From contig BRON01000019.1 in NCBI GenBank assembly GCA_024345305.1, positions 781,041 through 845,040 of the forward strand: a stretch of 64,000 nt of DNA, given 5' to 3'. Source of the DNA: Mrakia gelida. Taxonomy: Eukaryota; Basidiomycota; Tremellomycetes; Cystofilobasidiales; Mrakiaceae. Positions within the stretch are counted from its first letter, which is position 1; the number at the start of each line of letters is the position of its first letter. Positions 1-11,573 of the stretch are shown here, in pieces. Made by a program: the position numbers and the translations under genes. The notes under the pieces are model-generated. The model made no database searches. It was not told the DNA's origin and worked only from the letters and a program-made list of their open reading frames with translations.

Positions 1-1386
1 AGGGAGTCAGCGAGAGTTGAGAGAGGAGCAGAGAAGAGAGTCGCGTCGACTGACCTCCTTTGAAGCCGTCTCGAAGGAAGTCGGGCGTGAACTGGGAAAG
101 AAGACGCGTCGAGGTCAGTACGCAGCGGAGTGGCGACGATGTTATAAGAGCTGGAAGAGCTTACGATGAAGTCGTTTCCGTTGATGAGAGCCATCGAGAA
201 CGGAGCTCCTGCAGGAACAGGCTCGACTCGCTGTTCGATTCGAGAAGGGACGCGTCAGGTCAGCGCCTCTGCAATGACGATCTCCTCGCACTCTTCCTTC
301 TTCCATTTTCGGTAGAAACGGGTCGCAGCTGCTCACCTCCTTCTGTCCTCCCTCAATCGTCGTGGTCAACTCCTCGACCTTCTCGTTCAACCCGACCATC
401 GACGACTCCAAGAACTCGATCTGCCTCTCTCCCTCGTCGACCATTCCCTCGAGACGACCCTGCTCCTCCTTAAGAGTACCGATGAGTTCGTTGAGCTCAT
501 CCACAGCGACTTGGTAGTGTCCGATGGCAGAAGCGTGATCCGCCGTCTCCTTGAGCGCTTCGGCGAGACGAGTCTCCCTCGCTTCGTTGTCGCGACGGAA
601 TTCGGCTGAGTGGGAAGAGGGAGAGAAGAGGTGATGAAATTCGAGAAGATAGTCCCCGATGAAGAGCTTGGACTGACCGAGAGCAGCCTTGAGGTCGTCG
701 TTCTCCTTCTGAAGATCAGTCGTCTTCTTCGTCCACTTCTGTGCCTCTGAGAGTCGCGAGAAAACGAGAGGGGGGTCAGCTCAGGCTTGAGCTCGGACAG
801 TCAGAGATGCGAGCTTACCAGAAGCCGTGATCCTGGTGAAGAGAGTGGTGGCGTTGGCCTTCTCGGTCGCTGAGAGGAGGAGAGAAGACGAGGAAGGAAA
901 GGGGTGCGCTCCCGTGTTTGAACGAAGGCGGAGGAGGGACGAGAGAAGACTTGCCTAGCTGCTCTGCGAGGCTGTTCTTCTCGATAGTCAAGCCAGCCAT
1001 CTTCTGAGCATGGTTTCGTCTCTCGTCGGCGAGTTTGCTCTGCTCCCTCTCTGTACAAAGAAAGGACAGAAGGGAAGAGACAACGGTGAGCTCAACATTC
1101 CTCGTCCTCATCCCTCCCTCTCCTCTTGCTCGCACGACTAACCGAGCTCTGCCTTGTGCTCAGCCTTGAGACCTGAGATATCGACTAGCGACGAGTCTTC
1201 CTTCAGACTGCGAGCTTGTTCGTCCTTGGAGAGCGTGTCGAGGAGGATCTTGAGGGTGATGGAGGCGGCGGTGAGTTGGGATTGAAGGTCAGCGGCCGTC
1301 GCCTTGAGCGGACGAGAAGGAGGGAGCTGGACCGTGAAGGGAGCAGCGTTGGCAGAGAGGGAGGATAGAGAGGCGAGCGCAGCCAT
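1..1386 (-). CDS. Coiled-coil protein with fungal CCCH-zinc-finger-associated (DUF7923-like) domain, 3' end cut off by window
   Basis: Translation starts at 1386 (MAALASLSSL) and runs leftward through at least eight exons, leaving the window near base 55 at a GTCAGT donor. The first exons read as a heptad-rich coiled coil (segments such as AQKWTKKTTDLQKENDDLKA and VEELTTTIEGGQKE). The last two visible exons read GAPFSMALINGNDFI and FTPDFLRDGFKGG. That string resembles the 'LIDGDG.iF...fl..G..GG' core of fungal proteins that carry an N-terminal coiled coil and C-terminal CCCH zinc fingers; the fingers would lie outside the window. Those family members are presumed RNA- or DNA-binding, which is knowledge of the family and not visible here. 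The second intron (donor G|GCAAGT, after residues SLAEQL) must be a GC-AG intron to keep frame. Exon phases agree across all joins. The family call is moderate; the existence of the gene is solid. Confidence 0.6.
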
Positions 1387-1715
1387 AGAGACGAGGACCA
1401 GTCGAAGCAAGAGGAGGCGTGTGATGAGTTGCTCGTCGTTTGTAGTCAGAGAAGGGAAGGAGGAGGTGAGCTTCGTTTTCAAGAGGGACTCTTCAAGGAC
1501 GCTCCCAACGACGATATCGAAAGATACACAAATCTTCGAGGGTTCCATCCAGACCTCCCCTACTCTTTCCTCCTACAACCCCTATCTTCACCTCCTTCCT
1601 CTTCTTGCACTCGGTCAGCGGCAACTCCAAACGAACGGTCGACCTTCAGTCCCTCTCCCTTCCCCATCCCTCCCTCCCCCACCCTCCACCCTTCTCCCTG
1701 CCTCCCTCGATCATC
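1387..1715. promoter_or_regulatory. Divergent promoter between the coiled-coil gene and the BTB gene
   Basis: This 329-bp gap separates two start codons pointing away from each other (1386 minus, 1716 plus). The strand just upstream of the plus-strand ATG is a long C/T tract, as in the other leaders of this window. No TATA box is evident. The regulatory role is inferred from gene arrangement only. Confidence 0.4.
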
Positions 1716-2591
1716 ATGGCTCCCAAGCGAAGAAGACAGGACGACCCACCTCCTCCTTCTCCTCCCCCGGCTGGCGACGTCTTCAGTGCCTACTTCAACG
1801 ATGCTAAAGCAGACATCCTTCTTCGTTCGGTCGACGGACTCCTCTTCGCCACAAAGAAGACCTACCTCGTCGCCGTCTCGTCCGTCTTCGAAGAGATGTT
1901 TGGGATTCCTTGGCAGATTAAGGAGGAACACAGCGTCAGGAAGGAAGGACAGGTGGCAGAAGAAGCCCTCCCCGTCGTGGAGATGGCGGAGAAGGGAAAG
2001 GATCTCGAGATCTACCTTCGTTGGATTCACCGCCAAACGTTCGACGAGATCTACGACCAGATCGACGATATCAAGATCCTGCGAGACGCGACTGTCTACC
2101 TCCTCCCCCTCCTCTCGCTCGCCAAGAAGTTCGAATCCCCAGCCGTCTTCACTCCAGCCTTCCGACTCATCGAACGCTTCGAGTCCGCCCACGCTCCCAA
2201 CGTCCTCGCCTTCGCCGTCGCTTTCAAGAGACGAAAACTCGTTCAGTCCTCGCTTCTCGCCTGGATCTCGGACCTTGAGAAGGAGGATCCAGCGGACAGC
2301 CGAGACCCCGCCTACTCCAGGTACAACATCAGGCAACGCAAGCTCTTCGCTGGCTCTCAAAGTTGGTCGTGCTCCGACATCGTCCCCTCCCTGTTCGCTC
2401 TCCTCCCTCTCGGCTTCGCCTTCCATCTCGCCGCCGCGGAGAAGGAGATGTTGTGCTCGGTAGAGTTCGATGCCGAGGAGGTTGTGGAGGACTTCATGGA
2501 CGCGTTCGAAAACGATTTCCCTCTCGAGTGTGAGTACTTCTCTCACGCACCTCTCCCTCTCACCGGACTGACGATCTTCTCTCTTCTGTGA
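1716..2591 (+). CDS. BTB/POZ-domain protein (3' end uncertain)
   Basis: The ATG at 1716 opens with a basic, proline-rich leader (MAPKRRRQDDPPPPSPPP) followed by DILLRSVDGLLFATKKTYL and SVFEEMF, the typical start of a BTB fold in which a hydrophobic strand, an 'S.DG..F..hk..L' turn and an 'S.VF..MF' helix follow one another. Fungal proteins of this size (about 270-290 residues) carrying a single BTB domain are common and mostly uncharacterised; BTB domains mediate dimerisation or cullin-3 binding. The unspliced frame stays open to 2591. A good GTGAGT donor lies at 2530 with an acceptor ending at 2606, and splicing there gives a TAA immediately, so the protein would end at FPLE. Further splice-like signals continue to about 3420, but I could not chain them in one frame. 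Start and domain are firm, the end is not. Confidence 0.7.
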   Translation: MAPKRRRQDDPPPPSPPPAGDVFSAYFNDAKADILLRSVDGLLFATKKTYLVAVSSVFEEMFGIPWQIKEEHSVRKEGQVAEEALPVVEMAEKGKDLEIYLRWIHRQTFDEIYDQIDDIKILRDATVYLLPLLSLAKKFESPAVFTPAFRLIERFESAHAPNVLAFAVAFKRRKLVQSSLLAWISDLEKEDPADSRDPAYSRYNIRQRKLFAGSQSWSCSDIVPSLFALLPLGFAFHLAAAEKEMLCSVEFDAEEVVEDFMDAFENDFPLECEYFSHAPLPLTGLTIFSLL

Positions 2592-3614
2592 CGCTGGTCT
2601 ACACAGAAGCGACGTCGGCAGTCCTGCTCTTCGTGTCTCGGTGTTCAACGTCGTCTCTCTTTTCAGTGAGTTTCGCGATCTTGCGAACCTCCCTTCGTCG
2701 CGCTCGCTCCCTCGACCTTCTCGAGCTGATCCAAGTCTCTTTCGTCCCACAGCTTCTACCTTTGTGAGTTCCCGCATCATCTTGCATCCGTATCATTCAG
2801 CGCTGACCAACGCTTATCGCTTCCTCGCCCTCAGAACCTCAATCTCAAACGTTCGTGATCGAAACGCGACACCTTCGCTTCTCGCCTTCCCCTTCCCAAC
2901 CACCTCGTCCCCCGTGAGTGTTTCACACGTCCCTTTTTTCCACTTCGGAGAACATCTCTCGATCCATCCAGCTGACCTCGAGATCCCTCCCTCCTTTGCT
3001 GCTTTTCAACATCAGCCTTCGGCGCTCGCTCGCCCGTCACGCTCAAGTTCGCTCCTCCATTTCCCTCGATCCCATTAACCCGCCACCGCCACCAGCCACA
3101 TCCCACTCATCAGGTCTCCCTTCCCACTCTCAACCTCCTCCCTCGCGTCAAGTATCCTCCTCCTTCATTCATCTCAAGCTCGACGCGTCGACGCTCATCG
3201 GGGCAGTGAGTCGCTGCTTCGACTCTCTTCTCGATTCGAGATCGACCAACTGATGAAGATCATTTCGCTTCTTGCAGGGACATCGTCTGGATCGTCGATG
3301 GAAGGAGGGGAGAAGAGGGATGAAAACGGGACGGGGAGGAGACGCGTCGTTTCGTCGACGAGCTGGGATGTGATGCTGCTTGGTGCTGCCTTCTCGCCCG
3401 GTCCTCGATCTCGAGAGTCATAACTCGACGATCGACTCTGTCGGCCTCTGAGCAGGCTGGAACCAATGGATGAGCTTGAGGGGATGGATTGAAGGGTGTT
3501 GAGGACGGGAAAGGAAGGGTTGCTTTGGAAGGAGCACATGGACGCGACGCGAGGGGAGGGAGAGTCAGATTTCGTTGAGTGTTGTGTTTCAGTAGTCTCT
3601 GGTAGTTAGAATGA
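2592..3614 (+). other. Transcribed-looking tail with splice-like signals but no resolved reading frame
   Basis: GTGAGT donors near 2666, 2764, 2914 and 3206 alternate with CTGAC branch sites and CAG acceptors near 2752, 2834, 3015 and 3277. This suggests either a spliced 3' UTR of the BTB gene or a separate small gene. Every combination I tried met a stop codon or changed frame, so no CDS is claimed. Confidence 0.35.
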
Positions 3615-3829
3615 ATCGATATTTCTCTTATCGCGTCGCGCGCACTTCCTGGTCGATGGAGATCAAGGAACAAGCGAAGCAGACGGACGACTCGCGATCG
3701 ATCAATCGACGCGTCGATTTCATCGATATTTCTCTTATCGCGTCGCGCGCACTTCCTGGTCGATGGAGATCAAGGAACAAGCGAAGCAGACGGACGACTC
3801 GCGATCGATCAATCGACGCGTCGATTTCA
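3615..3829. repeat. Perfect 107-bp tandem duplication (two copies)
   Basis: The segment beginning ATCGATATTTCTCTTATCGC at 3615 recurs at 3722 with no difference I can see through 3829. The unit is 107 bp, so the copies are directly adjacent. Each copy contains one GACGCGTC palindrome and a GCGATCGATCAATCGA stretch. The repeat lies between convergent genes. The identity points to a recent duplication. Confidence 0.9.
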
Positions 3830-4045
3830 CCCTTCGCTCTTTCTTCGCGTCAGAAAGAGCTCGAACGGATACAAGCACAGGTAGATAGATTAGCGAACAA
3901 GGGGGGGAGGAGAAACAACAACCCGAAAGAAACAATGACGAAGCAAACAAACGAAAGCAAGACAAAGAAAGCAAAACACGACGCGTCTGGAAGCCAACAC
4001 CCCTCACGCCTCCTCCTCCCTCTCCAAAGCAGACACTATCCACTC

Positions 4046-5646
4046 CTAATCTGCCTCCGAAATAACAAAGTATTCAACAGCCTCCGTTCCCTCCTCTCCT
4101 TCAGCTTCCTCAGCCTCCTCCTCATCCTTCTCCTCCTCGACTTCAACAAACATCTTCCCCATCTCCACAACCACTACCACCTCCTCCCTCTTCTCCTTCT
4201 TCCCCTTCTTCAACTTCCTCGCAACCTTCTTCACCTTCTCCTTAACCCTTATCACAGCCCCACCCAGACTCCTATCCTTTTTCACAACCTCCCCGTACTT
4301 GTCGACCTTTTCCGCGAACCCAGGTCCGAAGCAGAACTGAATGAAGGGAGCGACGACCATGAAGGCTGCGACAGCGTAGATTGCCTTGTCGGGAACTTTG
4401 GCGGATTGGTCGTTTCCGTACTCGCCGGTTTCGGTGTCGAAGAAGTCGGGGAGTTGGTGAGGAGGGCAGACAAGGCGAGGGGGTTGGACGCGTCGACCTA
4501 AGAGTTTGGTCCGCTTGGATTTGGGAGGAGCAGGGGAAGGAGGAGGTTCAAGAGCGAGAACAGGGGTAGGAACTGGTGGAGGAGTGGGAGTGGGAGTGAT
4601 GGGGACAGGGATGACCTCGAGTTCGGGTTCGTTGGGAGTGGTGTCGAGAACAGGAGCGGGGACGACGAACTGGAGAGCGGGACGCGAACGACGAGCGAGA
4701 GTTTGGGAGGGAGCGTCAGTCCAACGACGAGTGGAGACCTTGCGAGTCTACAAGTAGGCCGAGTGGACTAACTGAGAGGACCACAGCTCTTGACGAGCCG
4801 GCGAAAGAGACAGGCAGAAGCCAGAGAAACGAAAGGAGGTCGTCGACGTCTTCGAGCATTTCGCTCGAGGTAGGATCCTGAAGTCGGCAGATGCACAAGA
4901 GCGAGGAACAGTCAGTTCGAGCCTTGACGAAGGAGTCGCATCCTGAAGGGAAGGAAGAAGGAAACTCACTTCGCCAGCAGCCGTCGCTCGAAGCTCGCTC
5001 CTCCTCCTCCATCCTTTGCTTCTCCTCCAAAGCCATCCCACCCCTCCCCAGACGGCTCGAACGAGCTTGAGACAGTTTTGAGAGTTCTGTAAAAGAGGAA
5101 GAAAGAAAAGAGAAGTCAGCGAAGGTGTCAAGCTCGACCGAGCAGACGACACGAGAGAAGGGAGGAAAGGAGGAGGGAGGAGGGAATGTTGAGCTCGAGC
5201 TCGACTCGAAGAGGACTCACGATGGCACGAACGAGTGTTCTAGGGGAGGACACCAAGACCTCGATGTAGCGCAGGAGAGCGTTCCGCAGAGACTGAAAGA
5301 AAAGAGATCATGGTCAGCTGAAGTGTTCGAGGATGGTGAGCGTTGAGAGAAAGAAAGGCGAAAGAGGGAGGGAGGAAAAGCGGGAAGTCGAGCGAAGGCG
5401 AGAGGCAGGCCCGCTCTCGCTTCTTCCCTCCCCCGTGAAGACACTATCCACGAGACTAGCACGCACAGTGTATACATCCCAACCGAGCTCCTTCACGACG
5501 TCAACGGCCTCCCAAAGACTGTACTTGTGCTTCTCGAAGCGCCATGCAACGAGCGCGAGCCGGACGGCGAAGCGAACATAGATGTTTGGTTCAAGCCCCT
5601 CCAAGACGTGCTCCATTAGGACCGAGATAAACAGGACGCAGTCCAT
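4046..5646 (-). CDS. Unrecognised protein with hydrophobic segments and a Lys/Glu-rich tail
   Basis: The start at 5646 gives MDCVLFISVLMEHVLEGLEP. Exons at 5467-5646, 5221-5292 (SLRNALLRYIEVLVSSPRTL) and 4970-5086 (NSQNCLKLVRAVWGG) join in one phase, followed by an exon at about 4877 (DPTSSEMLEDVDDLLSFLW). The C-terminal exon is proline-rich, then carries one hydrophobic stretch (AIYAVAAFMVVAPFIQFCFG), a basic helix (KVKKVARKLKKGKKEK) and an acidic tail ending at TAG 4046-4048. The join between the DPTSSEM exon and the last exon is not settled: the intron that keeps frame would be only 34-64 nt with a poor donor. I do not recognise the family. An integral membrane or organelle-associated protein is a guess from the hydrophobic segments. 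Confidence 0.55.
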
Positions 5647-6686
5647 GGCGAGACGAAAGGAGGAAGAAAGCGGGGGGGGAGGACAGGAAGGGGTGGCGGG
5701 TCGCGTCGCGTGAGAGTTGATCGTTTGCTTCGTTCGTTTGATGGAGGAAGAAGGGATGGAAGGGGGATGTGGTTGATGCTGAACACAGAGTTGAGAGAGC
5801 TAGGGCAACTTCACCTGAACGAAGAGCAGATTTTCAGCGGGAGAAGCATCGAAAAACGACTCAAAGACCTTTTGTTTTGATCGAGACTGCTACCCGTTCC
5901 TTGCGATTGTCGAATCGATTGCCCTTGGCTTCGAAGGTTGTTCATTTGCGTTCTTCCAGGGGAGCTCTGGAGAGTCTAAAACGCCTCCTAACCCATCACA
6001 GGTCGAGTTCGGTGAGGAGCTTGGAGATGTCGACGCGTCGCGTTTCCGCATCCTGGATCTCTTGATGCCTCTCAAACATTCAGACTCCCGGAAATCGCCT
6101 TGAAAACTAAGCAGCCTTGTTCTCTCTGGCGTAAGTTCATGCGATCTGATGTTGATATTCCTGCTTCAGCGTCGTCTCGTTTCTCCCTCTGAGAGGCCCA
6201 TCCTCGACGCGCTCCCTCTCCGACCCCATCAGAAGATTCACTCTAGCACTAGATCCAACATTCTCGGATGAGATTCACGAGCAGATAAGGTTCGAGGTAA
6301 AGCGAACATCTTCCTGTGAACGGCTTCTTCAAGAAAAGGAAGGGCGCGCCCTTCTCTCGCCGAGCGAAGGAGCGAGTTCGAGTCACGATCGATCGACCTT
6401 CGAGCTTTGAGCTTTCCTTCCTTCCTTCCTCTTTCTTCTCTCAACCCCATTCCTGAAAAGGTTCGTTCAAATGAAGTTTCCTTCGCTCTTCACTCGTATC
6501 AACCAGCTGACCCTCTTCCCTCCTCTCCAGGTACGACCTTCCTCCTTCTCTTCTCGACCAGTCCCTGGCTTCAGATTTCAGCCGCCCTTCCCTCCCTTCA
6601 TCCTTCCTCCAACTGACCTCCCTCGATCTCGCTCTCCCTCTTCAGCCCCCCTCCTCAGCCACTCACCCCTTTTCACTTCTCTCGCC
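5647..6686 (+). promoter_or_regulatory. Upstream region of the DAHP synthase gene with probable 5' UTR introns
   Basis: About 1 kb separates two divergent starts (5646 minus, 6687 plus). Two stretches look like leader introns of the right-hand gene: GTAAGT near 6131 to CAG near 6168, and GTTCGT near 6460 to CCAG near 6531 with a CTGAC branch site. A C/T-rich tract precedes the ATG. No convincing protein frame was found inside. Confidence 0.35.
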
Positions 6687-9403
<2,717 letters not shown>

Positions 9404-9750
9404 TCGAGCCATAGCTTCATTACCTCGCGTCGTTACGTCCCTCGGTCTTCATTTTCTTTCCCTTTCTTTCCACCCCTCCCCTCTTCTTCAAAACTCAGCC
9501 GATCTGGCTTTCTTCGCACACACACACGCTTATCTAATGGACTATCTTAACGCTCTCTTAACATCGTCTTATCGCAAGGAAGGACGGAACGAGAGTTCGA
9601 GAGGGAAAGAAGGAAGGAAGGAATCGTTTGATCACCGAGGAAACGGACCTCGAGCTCGAGCTCACCTCACCCACTCATCCTTTTCCCTTCCTCCCTTGCC
9701 TCCAACCACGACCTCTTCAACCAACCCCTCTTCTTCCTCCTTTTGAAGGG
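9404..9750 (+). promoter_or_regulatory. Spacer between DAHP synthase and the first membrane-family gene
   Basis: The 347-bp gap holds a short (CA)n run near 9522 and a C/T-rich leader just before the ATG at 9751. No gene is seen. Confidence 0.4.
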
Positions 9751-10724
9751 ATGTCTAGCACTGATGTCTCGCCCTCCGACACCTCAACCACCCCAACCAC
9801 CGTCTTTGGAAGCAGCTGGACAGGCTCAGCCAGCGCAGGAGGAGGAGCGGGGACGAGTCCCTTCACGGCAACGCTCGTCCTAGCAATTATCTTCTCACTG
9901 GCTGCGGCTTTCGCTGTTGGGATCGCTATGTAGGTCCCTCTCTGTCTCTCCTCGACTAAACATACCCAATTTTTCCTTCCTTCCTTTCTTTCGACGACGA
10001 TCTTCCCGAGTCGTCGTTCCTCTTTTTTGAGAGAGTTCGAAGCTGACGTCCCCCGTCCTTTCCTTCCCTTTCTGATACGATTGCTGACAGGATCGTCTCC
10101 TGGTCGGCATGGAAGCGGAGAAGACGATCCTTCTATGGCTCCGGAGCGGACTACGAGAGGGAGAGGGAGGCCGATTTGGTTGAGCATTGGGTGGAATGGA
10201 GGAGGAGGCTGAGAGGGGAGGAGAGAGCGTCGAGGGAGATGGGGATGCCGTTTGGGAAGGAGCCTGAGTTGACGGAGGTTACGGTGGACGGGGTCGGAGG
10301 GCACTGGGATGAGAAGGGTGAGGGGGAGAAGGTAGTGAGTTCAGTTGATCTGAGAAGGGAGAGAGCGAGAGGAGGGAGGACCACGCGTCGAGTTCGAGCT
10401 GACCGCATCATTTCTGCTCATTCCTGCGATATTCAGCCTCTCTCTCTAGTCACCCAACATCTAGTTCAGAACAACGAAACGGTCGCTGTGGTCTCGTACC
10501 TCATTCTTCTTCCCACGCAGGACTCGCGGCCAACGTCCGAACACGACGCGTCGGAGGGAGGAGGTTCGTCGAGCGAGGAAACTTCCCTGAAATCCTGGAG
10601 ATCGGACGAAGGACTATTACCAGAGATGGTGATGGGATATGAGACGGTCTTGGTCGTCGAGGGAGACGGAGAAAGTCTGAAGGAGGGAGAGAGGGAGTGG
10701 TGGGAGGGTAGATCATCGAACTGA
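9751..10724 (+). CDS. Tandem-family single-pass membrane protein, copy A
   Basis: Three exons (9751-9929, 10091-10334, 10437-10724) give 236 residues. Exon 1 is a Ser/Thr/Gly-rich N-terminus followed by one transmembrane helix (TLVLAIIFSLAAAFAVGIAM). Exon 2 starts with a cluster of arginines and lysines (WKRRRRSF), so the tail should be cytosolic by the positive-inside rule. Exon 3 opens PLSLVTQHL, then the hydrophobic strand VVSYLILLPTQ and later LLPEMVMGYETVLVVEG. The first intron falls in phase 2 right after the membrane helix and the second in phase 0 right before PLSL; the same arrangement recurs in six other genes here (10753, 21671, 22479, 24111, 25399, 26766). I know no named family matching it and assign no function. 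A GACGCGTC site lies inside exon 3. Gene structure is well supported. Confidence 0.8.
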
Positions 10725-10752
10725 GACGCGTCTCGATCTCGACTTGGTTACG

Positions 10753-11489
10753 ATGTATCTGCTAGTACCTTTCGTCTCACTGTATTGCTTTGATCCTATA
10801 GTGCTGTTATATTTACTGGTGAGGGCTCTACGCTTGTTGAGTGCTCGCTTACTCGACGAGGTACGAACTGAGTCGTCTTGCGAAGCTCGTGATTTAAATC
10901 GAGCGTTCATTTCGTCAGCTTCCCTCCAACCACCACCGCCGAATCCCTTCCCCTTTTCCTCGAACTTTGCAGCTTCGTCGGAAGACGTGTGTGGATAAGG
11001 AGAGAAGTCGAGCTCGAAGGGTGGCGATCGTGGAGACGTCCTTATCAGCCCGAAATGGACGACAGGGAGAAACCTGAGATGAACGAGATCCAGATGGACG
11101 AGGAGGAGGCTCATAAAGGTCTTGGAAGAATCTCGGGAGACGTGGTGGTGAGCTCAGATCACCAACGGTTTGAGGGAGGAGGGAGGGACGATGGGAAGTC
11201 GAGCTCCCCATCTCTCGCTTCGCTTCGCCTCCCCGGTTTACCCACACAGCCTCTCTCATTCGATCTCCTCCCACCGGAACATTCTCGAACATCCTCAAGC
11301 CCATCATCGCAAGGGATCGTCTCGTTCCTTATCCTCCTTCCCTCTCAACCCCCGCCACAGCAACCTTCGACCTCTTCAGCCGCGTCGTCCGACCTCGTCG
11401 AGAACGAAGCTCTTCCAGAGTTCGTTCTAGGGTCAGATCTCGTTGCCTTGGAAGGATCCGATAGGGAGAAGAAGAACTTAGGGATTTGA
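10753..11489 (+). CDS. Tandem-family single-pass membrane protein, copy B
   Basis: The gene starts 28 bp after copy A ends. Exon 2 (10973-11147) and exon 3 (11250-11489) join cleanly: exon 2 carries a basic run after the membrane boundary (FVGRRVWIRREVELEG) and acidic residues (MNEIQMDEEE), and exon 3 begins PLSFDLLPPE, then IVSFLILLPSQPPP and ALPEFVLGSDLVALE, the family's signature order. Exon 1 from ATG 10753 encodes a hydrophobic helix (VSLYCFDPIVLLYLLV). To keep the family's phase-2 join, its donor must be the weak GTTGAG at 10836, so this boundary is uncertain. The acidic tail is shorter than in the copies at 24111 and 25399. Function unknown. Confidence 0.62.
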
Positions 11490-11573
11490 ACGGCCTGAGA
11501 GGAGGGGGAGGTGGAACGGCAGGAACTCGACGACGACGCGTCTCATCAATCGAAAACTCGTTATGACATGACT

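Noticed and set aside
1560..2780. Long open frame of about 406 codons on the minus strand opposite the BTB gene
   Set aside because: It mirrors the codon pattern of the plus-strand gene, is rich in E/R/G repeats and has no domain. The plus-strand frame has the BTB motif.
5769..6065. 98-codon frame upstream of DAHP synthase
   Set aside because: It starts at a spliceable leader, has no recognisable domain and overlaps probable 5' UTR introns.
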